A DNA stretch of 11,752 nt from Planctomycetota bacterium (lineage in GTDB: Bacteria; Planctomycetota; Brocadiia; SM23-32): assembly GCA_018334735.1 (NCBI GenBank), contig JAGXLK010000020.1, forward strand, positions 1-11,752, read 5' to 3'. Position 1 is the stretch's first letter, and each line of letters opens with the position of its first letter. This document shows positions 5,698 through 11,752 of the stretch, piece after piece. Position numbers and translations under genes: made by a program. The notes under the pieces are model-generated. The model made no database searches and was not told the origin of the DNA. It saw only the letters and a program-made list of their open reading frames with translations.

Positions 5698-6693
5698 ATG
5701 ACAGAATCGGGAACGCGTAAGAAAAACGCCGAGTCCTGGTGTTTTGTATATGTGGCTGATATACAACCGGGTTCCCCCCGTTCCTTTCGGTATAATCCGT
5801 CATGGCAGGCAAACTGGGAGGTGGCGAGGAAGCAGATTATTGAAGTTGATCCGGAACTGTTGTTGGTCGGCGGCGATCTCACGCGCGACGGCAGCGTTCA
5901 TCCGGCCGAACTCGAGGAAATGAAAGCCGATCTGGATCAGCTACCGTTCCCTGTGCATGCGGTTCCCGGGAATATGGATACCGGCAACAAACACACGGAT
6001 GTCGTGGGGCGAAACCGCGGTCCGGATCAGTGTTCGGATGTGGAACTCAATGTAACCTCGGCCCAATTGCAGCGGTTCGCTTCCATTGTGGGACCGTTAT
6101 GGTGGAGCTTCGATCACCGGGGAGTTCGGTTCTCCGGCGTTGCTGATATGGTTATCAACTCCGGTCTGCCTGAAGAGCAAGAGTTCTGGCAATGGGCCGA
6201 GGAACAGGCCGAGCGAGAACCTGCGGACCACCACGTGTGGATCACGCATTATCCGCCTTTTGCAGACCGGCCGGATGAATCTGATTGGGACCTGACCAAG
6301 GACGATGAATACATCGATTGGTACTTTACCATTGACCAGCCGGGACGAGGGAGACTGCTGGACCTTTTTTCAGACACCGAGACCGATATCGTAATCAGCG
6401 GGCATGTGCATTGCCATCGGGTCCGAGAAACCCGAGGAATCCGGTTTGAGATTGCGCCGGCTACGAGTTTCAGCCAGTGGGGTAAACGCTGGCCCGACGG
6501 TGACCCGACGCTGGGTTTCCTTCGATACGATGTTACTGCCGATGGTATCGAATCGACACTTGTGCCGCTCAGGAAGACACATCAGTTGGAAGGATATGGT
6601 CCGGGCGGGCATCCTGCCTCGCATGTGCGGGATTATTCACTTGCATGGGAGAAACCTTCGATGGAAGACGCGGGAAAGGTTGTTGAAGAGTGA
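5698..6693 (+). CDS. Calcineurin-like metallophosphoesterase with altered motifs
   Basis: A 331-residue cytoplasmic protein without a signal peptide. The metallophosphoesterase motifs occur in order: D21-I-Q23 (usually DxH; DxQ is a known variant), GGD60, G-N92-M93-D94 (usually GNHD/E), H184 in ITHYPP, and H236 and H238 in GHVHCH. The metal-binding set is therefore nearly complete, but the His that acts as general acid in GNH is Met here. The fold is that of cyclic-nucleotide phosphodiesterases and CPPED1-like phosphatases; the substrate cannot be read from the sequence. Two ATGs lie 6 nt apart. The second (5698) is preferred because AGAGAGG ends 7 nt before it but only 1 nt before the first. 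It is transcribed divergently from the GH-like operon and probably leads the plus-strand gene set. Confidence 0.85.
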   Translation: MTESGTRKKNAESWCFVYVADIQPGSPRSFRYNPSWQANWEVARKQIIEVDPELLLVGGDLTRDGSVHPAELEEMKADLDQLPFPVHAVPGNMDTGNKHTDVVGRNRGPDQCSDVELNVTSAQLQRFASIVGPLWWSFDHRGVRFSGVADMVINSGLPEEQEFWQWAEEQAEREPADHHVWITHYPPFADRPDESDWDLTKDDEYIDWYFTIDQPGRGRLLDLFSDTETDIVISGHVHCHRVRETRGIRFEIAPATSFSQWGKRWPDGDPTLGFLRYDVTADGIESTLVPLRKTHQLEGYGPGGHPASHVRDYSLAWEKPSMEDAGKVVEE

Positions 6694-6750
6694 TTGGAGG
6701 GTCTGGAGATCAGTTTCTAATGCCGATTGGTTGGGGTGGAGACAATTGAT

Positions 6751-6876
6751 ATGAGTATCAGCGTCGATGGCGACAGGATCAGGCTGGAAAACCCGTGGTT
6801 CCGCCGGGGGATTGATATAGCGGATGGGCCATCAACCGTAATCCATGAAATTCGTCCCGGTGAGACGTCCTTCTAA
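6751..6876 (+). pseudogene. 41-codon 5' remnant of a possible glycosidase gene
   Basis: The peptide begins MSISVDGDRIRLENPWFRR and includes IADGPSTVIHEIRPGETSF before a TAA. This resembles the first beta-strands of the N-terminal beta-sandwich of some large glycosidases, where the start of the chain reads like IxLENxxFRRxI. GGAG at 6738-6741 gives a normal ribosome site 9 nt before the ATG. No continuation is visible in any frame of the 30-90 bases after the stop, so the rest appears deleted. It starts 57 nt after the phosphoesterase gene and may once have been co-transcribed with it. The alternative is a genuine small protein. The homology is my impression, not a search result. Confidence 0.4.
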
Positions 6877-6967
6877 CTGAGGGCATGCATGAAAAGCTGC
6901 TATTTTTATGGGCAGGGCTTCGTTTTTGGATCGATTACCACGCTATAGAAAACAGAAAGGTCTGCAG

Positions 6968-9295
6968 ATGACGAACGAATCGCGATCTAATGAGCTGGTT
7001 GCCCTACGATTCAATTGTTTTTTTGTGGCTATTATTTTTTTGATGGTTTCGTGTTTTGAGACGCTCGGAGCGGCAGAATCCCCCCGCCTGCCGGTTTTGA
7101 AATGGCAAGAACGTTCGGACTGGGTGAATGTCAGGACCGACGTGAAGCCCGGAGCCGTTGGGAACGGTCAGACCGATGATACCGAGGCAATTCAGAGTGG
7201 GCTCAACCAGGTGGGGACCGGTTCAACGCTGTATTTTCCACCGGGCACCTACCGAATCACTGAGACCCTGAAGCTGACCGGCCCGGCGCTGGGGGTCAGC
7301 GTGATCGGCCATGGTCGAGATACGCGTCTGGTCTGGGACGGTCCGAAAGGCAAACCTTTGTTCCATGATGATGGAATCGCGGCCAGTCGATACGTGGGAA
7401 TTGCCTTTGAGGGGAAGAACAGGGCCGCTGTCGGTTTCTACCACAGGTCAATGAAACGTTTTGAGACCGAGGTCAGAAATCAACATCTCGCGTTCCGCAA
7501 TTTCACTGAGGCCGGAGTTGCTACGGAAAAACGTGACAAGTATGCCACGGCTGAGGTGATGTTTGAAAACTGTATTTTTGAGAACTGTGGGCGGGCGGTC
7601 AGTTTCACCAGTTTCAATGATTACAACTATACCTTCGCCGGATGTGAGTTTTACCGAAATGATGTGGGTATTTTCTGCCAGCACGGTAATTTCTATGTGC
7701 GGGATAGCCATTTCGAGGAAAGCGCCACGGCGGATATTATCTCCAACCCCGAGCACGGCAGTTCGATTCGGCGTTGCACGTCGGTGGGATCCCAACAGTT
7801 CCTGCGTTTCACGAATCCCGTGAGTCCGATGACGATCCAGGACTGCCACGTGTCGGGCTGGAAGAGCGAGGAAGGTGCGGTATCGCTTTCCGGCGCGCCG
7901 GTGATTATGTTCGACTGCGTTTTCACAAATCCTCCTGAAGGCACGACTCCGGTTCGGATCGACCGTAACGGACAGCGGCTTATTCTCTCCCAGAATGTCG
8001 CGGAAGGTTCAAAGAAACTCGTAACGAATGCCCAAAGGGGGTTGCTCTACCGCATTCCCGCTGGAAAACGCAAAGGTGTTGTCAGGTCGTGTCATCAGAG
8101 TTTTTTCCGGGAAAAAGTGGATGTGCCGGGAAAAGTATTTGATGCAAAGACTGATTTCGGAGCTGTCGGAGACGGAAAAACGGACGATACGAAACCTGTC
8201 CAGAAAGCGATAGACGCGGCCCGAAAACACGGGAAAGATGCTATTGCCTACCTGCCCTCCGGCCGTTATGCCATCACTAAAACGCTCCAGATAACCGGTT
8301 CCGATTACCACGTGGGAGGAACGGGTTTCCGGACCGAACTGGCGTGGCGGGGGGCCGAGGGGGGAACCATGATCGAGATCCGGGATCCCGATCATATTAC
8401 GCTTGAGAACATCGCTGTCGGACACCACGACGCCGGCAAAATGAATAACGACATCGATATCCAACAGATCGGCAGCGGCCAAAGATCTTTCATAATTTAC
8501 GACGGCGTGTTCGCGTACGGAATGTACCAGCGGGATCCGTTCAACAAAGGTTTCCGTTTTGAGGGGCTCGGGCGGGGTTCGACGGTCGTTATGCGACACG
8601 TTCAGGGCAACTTACGTTTCATTGATTGCGCCGAAGCGACAATTCTCGGGAACTGCACCTACGAAGGCTCGGTGATTGCTGAAGGAGGAGCGTCAGCCAA
8701 AAGCACACGCGGCTTTCTCGGTTTTATGACGCGCCTGAGCACCGTCACGACGCACGGGCTTTATCTGCGCGACAGTTCGACCATTGTGATGAGCGATTTT
8801 TACGCCGAGCAGGCCGACAGCGGATGCGTTTTTGCCGGTGAGGCGGGGAATATGGCGGGGCGTGCGACGATTCAGGGCGCCAAAGTTGACTTTCACGGAA
8901 GCAAAAAGCGAGGAGGCAAGGGCCAGGCTCTGGATATACGCAACTATCATGGGCAGATATTCTTCGGCCACAATCAGTTCTACGCTGGCATCGGTGCCGC
9001 GAAGGTGCGCCAGCGGGGGAATAACCAGGTGGAGCTGTTTCTGATTGCCAATATGTTCTATCAAGCGGGCCTCGACGCAAAAACCACCGATGCGTTCGAC
9101 CTGCAGATGGTCGGGAATGAATGTCGTGGCAAAGTTGGCGGGAAAGGGGAGGAGAAAAGGAAATTCACCCCGCCCGACACGGAAGATCCTGAAGTCCTGG
9201 GGGAGCTGACCAGGCCGATGGACGATCTTCGCCGGCTGGGCGAGTGGGATCTGCGGCTCAACTACCCCCATGTTCGAGGCGGGAGAGAAGAGTGA
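6968..9295 (+). CDS. Exported tandem beta-helix protein (pectate-lyase-3 domains, GH55-like architecture)
   Basis: A 775-residue protein. Residues 1-37 form a signal peptide with a hydrophobic core of about 16-28 (FNCFFVAIIFLMVS); MVSC is a weak lipobox and LGAAES a possible cleavage site. Two copies of the beta-helix entry motif follow: GAVGNGQTDDT near residues 62-72 with YFPPGTYRIT after it, and GAVGDGKTDDT near 398-408 with YLPSGRYAIT after it. Each opens a right-handed beta-helix of about 300-340 residues. Two tandem helices in roughly 750 residues is the layout of GH55 exo-beta-1,3-glucanases, which makes GH55-like activity the best hypothesis; a lyase or tail-spike-like depolymerase is also possible. 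The start at 6968 has AAAGG 7 nt upstream. The ATG at 6908 would add 20 residues, has no good ribosome site and would bury the signal peptide. Confidence 0.75.
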   Translation: MTNESRSNELVALRFNCFFVAIIFLMVSCFETLGAAESPRLPVLKWQERSDWVNVRTDVKPGAVGNGQTDDTEAIQSGLNQVGTGSTLYFPPGTYRITETLKLTGPALGVSVIGHGRDTRLVWDGPKGKPLFHDDGIAASRYVGIAFEGKNRAAVGFYHRSMKRFETEVRNQHLAFRNFTEAGVATEKRDKYATAEVMFENCIFENCGRAVSFTSFNDYNYTFAGCEFYRNDVGIFCQHGNFYVRDSHFEESATADIISNPEHGSSIRRCTSVGSQQFLRFTNPVSPMTIQDCHVSGWKSEEGAVSLSGAPVIMFDCVFTNPPEGTTPVRIDRNGQRLILSQNVAEGSKKLVTNAQRGLLYRIPAGKRKGVVRSCHQSFFREKVDVPGKVFDAKTDFGAVGDGKTDDTKPVQKAIDAARKHGKDAIAYLPSGRYAITKTLQITGSDYHVGGTGFRTELAWRGAEGGTMIEIRDPDHITLENIAVGHHDAGKMNNDIDIQQIGSGQRSFIIYDGVFAYGMYQRDPFNKGFRFEGLGRGSTVVMRHVQGNLRFIDCAEATILGNCTYEGSVIAEGGASAKSTRGFLGFMTRLSTVTTHGLYLRDSSTIVMSDFYAEQADSGCVFAGEAGNMAGRATIQGAKVDFHGSKKRGGKGQALDIRNYHGQIFFGHNQFYAGIGAAKVRQRGNNQVELFLIANMFYQAGLDAKTTDAFDLQMVGNECRGKVGGKGEEKRKFTPPDTEDPEVLGELTRPMDDLRRLGEWDLRLNYPHVRGGREE

Positions 9296-9451
9296 CTTTG
9301 CGGCTCCCATTCTGTCAGCAGTTTTAACTCCCCGTATCCCGTCCCGGCGAACATTAGGTTTTTGGGGGAGAAGGACGCCGGCAAGATGGCTGCGATACTA
9401 TAACGACGTCTCTTTCTGGCCCCGTGCGATGAGACCCTGGCGGGTTCACTA

Positions 9452-9496
9452 TGACAGGGGTCCTGCCTGTCAACGGTTCCGTTGCACGGAAACCGG
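9452..9496. repeat. Two adjacent hairpins, TGACAGG and CGGTTCCGT stems
   Basis: TGACAGG (9452-9458) pairs with CCTGTCA (9466-9472) around 7 nt, the same stem as at 774-794 but with arms swapped. Directly after it, CGGTTCCGT (9474-9482) pairs with ACGGAAACCG (9486-9495) with a single-A bulge and a TGC loop. Confidence 0.55.
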
Positions 9497-9562
9497 GGAG
9501 TACAAAAACGTGCCACCTCCCCGCCGCGAGGGCGCGGTATTTTCTTGTCAGGGAAACGGAGA

Positions 9563-9609
9563 CTCGAGTTCGGCTGAGCCCGCCGCCGGCGGGCGAAGGG
9601 GGACTTGAG
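9563..9609. repeat. Long imperfect stem-loop with GCCCGCC core
   Basis: The core is GCCCGCC (9578-9584), loop GCC, GGCGGGC (9588-9594). The outer arms CTCGAGTTC (9563-9571) and GGACTTGAG (9601-9609) match at 7 of 9 positions. The core stem is identical to the one at 212-229, which supports a shared repeat family. It lies about 270 nt after the beta-helix gene with no T-run, so it is unlikely to be that gene's terminator. Confidence 0.5.
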
Positions 9610-9665
9610 GCGGACAATGTCTGGAAAATGCCAGTGCGCACGGAAATCCGACCCAATTGCACCGC

Positions 9666-9706
9666 GTTCTGAACTCCAGCCCCGCGGGAGCGGTTCTGAA
9701 GTCCAG
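9666..9706 (+). repeat. Two 14-bp direct repeats, GTTCTGAA(C/G)TCCAG
   Basis: Copies at 9666-9679 and 9693-9706 differ at one base (C or G at position 9) and start 27 bp apart. The spacer contains the palindrome CCCGCGGG. With only two copies this is not a CRISPR; it may be a pair of protein-binding sites or part of a dispersed repeat. Confidence 0.5.
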
Positions 9707-9841
9707 TCCGCTCGTATCTCACGCAAGCGGGATGGGATCCGGGGCCAACGACACCAGAATTGTGCAACGAAGCCGGTTCCTGTCGAGACCCCCTTGGATC
9801 ACACGTTCCTCCTATCCCGTCTCCGAAAGCCTGGACGCGAG

Positions 9842-9871
9842 TTGGTGCGAGGCGGTCTCACAGGTTATAGT
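9842..9871 (+). promoter_or_regulatory. Weak candidate promoter of the toroid-protein gene
   Basis: TTGGTG (9842-9847) and TATAGT (9866-9871) are separated by 18 bp. The -10 matches TATAAT at 5 of 6 positions, but the -35 matches only 3 of 6. It would leave a leader of about 100 nt before ATG 9983. Confidence 0.25.
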
Positions 9872-9982
9872 GCAATGCTACGTTTTCGTCATAAAAGTTC
9901 CGTAACCTTTTGCGCGTTCAGCGATTCGCCCGTAGCTGCGTTGAGCGCTCGGTGGTCAGTGATAACTGGAAGGGAAGTAGAG

Positions 9983-11752
9983 ATGACATCGCCGGGTCAG
10001 TCGGAAAACGCGATGAGCAAACGGTATCTCAAGCTCGTCCTGCGCTGGACTCGCGTCGGCATGAAATGGTTTGACTGCTGGGATGGACGTCCGAACTGCG
10101 GGCATTTTTTCGGGGGCGTGCTCTGGTACGGACAGGAGACCGCCATGCCTATGGTCACTCTGGCGACCGCGGCCAGTTCTTCAGAATATGATCCGCAGGT
10201 GATCGGTATGAGCGGAGGCGAAATGCGGCAGATCTGCCGGCAATGTCTGCGCTACCTGTGCTTCACGCACGATACCGGACCAGCCGATTGCGTGCGGCCG
10301 GAGGAGAGCTGGGGGCGCACCGAACCGGCGGGAACAAAATGGGGCGAGCGTGGACGGGGATTTTTCCCGGAAAGTCAATGCGGCCGAACCATTGCCCATC
10401 TCGCCATTACCGCTTTGTTGTTACCCGAAATTCTCGGTGACGAAGAGCGGACCATGTTACAGAGCATTGCGGAAGATTATATGCAGCGGGTCAATGGCTG
10501 GCAGCCGCGATCAGGTGTCTTTTTCAATACACAGACGGAAGAAAATGCATGGACCGCCGTAGGGATAGCGGCATGTATCGCTCTCCATCCAAACCATCCC
10601 GATGTCGATCAGTGGCGGGAACAGTTGAAACTCTGGGCTTTCAGAACCGTCACCCGGCCCGAAGACGCACACGACCACAGCGTTTTCGATGACTCCCGGA
10701 CCATTTCGGAGCTGTGCGGCCACACTTTCACCACTCTGCCCGACGGCACCGCCGAAAACCATGGCGTCGTACACCCGAACTATATGGCTTCGGCGATCGG
10801 CCTGGCAGGGTGGGCTATAACGACATTGCGGCTGGCAGACGAAGAGGTCCCACCGCATCTCCTGCGCGGTCGGCGCGAAACCTACGAATTGTTGAAAAAC
10901 TGGGCGGATAACACCGGCACTTTTCATGCGCCTCAGGGTATGGACTGGCCTTTTTTGAAATTTCACAACGACATCTTCAATCACACGGTAGCTAATCTGT
11001 TGTGGGACGATCCCGAAGCCGCCTTGCTGGAACGACAGGCGGTGGAAGTCGTTGAGCGTGCCAGCCGGGCTCACAACGGGCGAATAGTGCCGGAGGAAGT
11101 GACCGAATACTGTCATGGCCAGCAGGATCCCGCTATTATGCGCGAACGAAGCGTCGCTGCGATCGCCGCAGCCTCCCTCATGCACCGTCTCATGGGGGAA
11201 GGGGCGGATCCCGTTTCCCTCGACGAGATGCAGCAGCAACGGGCCGGTGTTCAGATTTACAGACAGGGCGGCATACTCCTGCATCGTCATCAAACGGGGA
11301 TCAACAGTCTGTCGTGGCGCAATTGTAGCATGGTTCTTCCTTCGCCCTCGGGTGGGATCAAACACGTCGGTCCCGCGTCCGGTTCTATGCTGGCCCGGAT
11401 CGAAGTCGACGACCATGCGTGGAACGTCCGTCGGGTCAAACTTTGTATTCGGGAAAGCGTCGACAGAGGCTCCGCTTTGCTGGTCCAGGACCTTGCCGAG
11501 GGTAGCGTCCGCCGCCAGCTCTATTTCGCGTCTCTTCCGGATGGAAGATGTGTGACGCTGGAGCGGCTCAGGGCGCTGAAAGACATTACGGTGAATCGGC
11601 TGAGTCAGGGATGTTTGTGCATCATGAATGATCCTTATTTTTCGGATTCTCCCGGGGAAACCGCGCTGACGGTGAGCTGGGATGGAGGACAACGGACCCT
11701 GAGAGGATACGCCGGTGGAGAAGACGCGGCGGCCGAACGAATCGACCTGAAC
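9983..11752 (+). CDS. (Alpha/alpha)-toroid plus beta-sandwich protein, possible polysaccharide lyase (3' end outside window)
   Basis: The frame stays open for 590 codons from ATG 9983 to the last base, so the C-terminus is missing. AGGGA at 9971-9975, 7 nt upstream, supports this start; an internal ATG lies at 10013. There is no signal peptide, so the protein should be cytoplasmic, unlike the beta-helix protein upstream. Residues of about 10-410 are helical and rich in Trp, Tyr and His, as in (alpha/alpha)6 toroids. E258-N259-H260 followed by H264-P-N-Y267, and FHNDIFNH near 327-334, resemble the Asn/His/Tyr catalytic cluster of heparinase-type and PL8-type lyases. After about residue 420 the chain becomes beta-rich, as in the beta-sandwich that follows the toroid in those enzymes. 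I cannot assign a family; an intracellular oligosaccharide lyase or hydrolase is the inference. Confidence 0.7.
   Translation, partial: MTSPGQSENAMSKRYLKLVLRWTRVGMKWFDCWDGRPNCGHFFGGVLWYGQETAMPMVTLATAASSSEYDPQVIGMSGGEMRQICRQCLRYLCFTHDTGPADCVRPEESWGRTEPAGTKWGERGRGFFPESQCGRTIAHLAITALLLPEILGDEERTMLQSIAEDYMQRVNGWQPRSGVFFNTQTEENAWTAVGIAACIALHPNHPDVDQWREQLKLWAFRTVTRPEDAHDHSVFDDSRTISELCGHTFTTLPDGTAENHGVVHPNYMASAIGLAGWAITTLRLADEEVPPHLLRGRRETYELLKNWADNTGTFHAPQGMDWPFLKFHNDIFNHTVANLLWDDPEAALLERQAVEVVERASRAHNGRIVPEEVTEYCHGQQDPAIMRERSVAAIAAASLMHRLMGEGADPVSLDEMQQQRAGVQIYRQGGILLHRHQTGINSLSWRNCSMVLPSPSGGIKHVGPASGSMLARIEVDDHAWNVRRVKLCIRESVDRGSALLVQDLAEGSVRRQLYFASLPDGRCVTLERLRALKDITVNRLSQGCLCIMNDPYFSDSPGETALTVSWDGGQRTLRGYAGGEDAAAERIDLN

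Larger units (their letters stand above)
9296..9982. other. Repeat-rich gap without a recognisable gene
   Basis: Short frames here overlap on both strands and show no protein-like features. The sequence holds hairpins at 9452-9472, 9474-9496 and 9563-9609, a 14-bp direct repeat at 9666-9706, and a possible weak promoter for the next gene. Repeat style and composition match 1-1112, including shared stems. Confidence 0.7.

Noticed and set aside
6908..6967. Start of the beta-helix gene at ATG 6908
   Set aside because: No good ribosome site, and it would put about 20 extra residues before the signal peptide; ATG 6968 has AAAGG at normal spacing.
10511..11692. 393-codon minus-strand open frame
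   Set aside because: It is fully antisense to the 590-codon plus-strand frame, which has a good ribosome site and coherent toroid-like sequence; the minus product lacks recognisable domains.

Overview
The window looks like part of a polysaccharide-degradation locus from a moderately GC-rich bacterium. My best guess is the PVC group (Kiritimatiellota, Lentisphaerota or Planctomycetota), probably uncultured. The reasons are very large exported carbohydrate-active proteins with no SusC/SusD pair, an exported seven-bladed beta-propeller, tandem beta-helix and (alpha/alpha)-toroid proteins, recognisable Shine-Dalgarno sites, and long gene-free stretches full of palindromic repeats. Phylum placement is an inference from gene content; there is no rRNA or other marker gene here.

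Layout. Positions 1-1112 hold no gene I can support, but they are dense in structured repeats: at least nine short perfect hairpins, a 105-bp palindromic MITE-like element and an inverted pair of a 14-mer. Positions 1113-5484 are a two-gene minus-strand operon. It encodes a 1028-residue exported glycoside-hydrolase-like protein (carbohydrate-binding-like N-terminus, presumed TIM barrel, GH42-like trimerisation domain), followed after 4 nt by a 426-residue exported beta-propeller. The 213-bp divergent region 5485-5697 holds a good sigma-70-type promoter for this operon and an 8-bp perfect inverted repeat at its predicted transcription start. Plus-strand genes follow: a cytoplasmic metallophosphoesterase whose catalytic His is replaced by Met (5698-6693), a 41-codon remnant of what may be a glycosidase gene that still has its ribosome site (6751-6876), and a 775-residue exported protein with two tandem pectate-lyase-3-type beta-helix domains as in GH55 (6968-9295). 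A second repeat-rich gap (9296-9982) precedes a 590-codon open frame that runs off the window end. It encodes a non-exported (alpha/alpha)-toroid plus beta-sandwich protein resembling polysaccharide lyases of the heparinase type.

How it may work together (inference): the exported GH-like protein, propeller and beta-helix enzyme would attack a polymer outside the cytoplasm, and the toroid protein and phosphoesterase would act inside on imported products. The inverted repeat at the operon promoter is a candidate site for substrate-dependent control.

The least-explained signal is the extragenic hairpin set: groups whose loops stay constant (ACAAG, or GGAG closed by T-A) while the stems change and stay perfectly paired.
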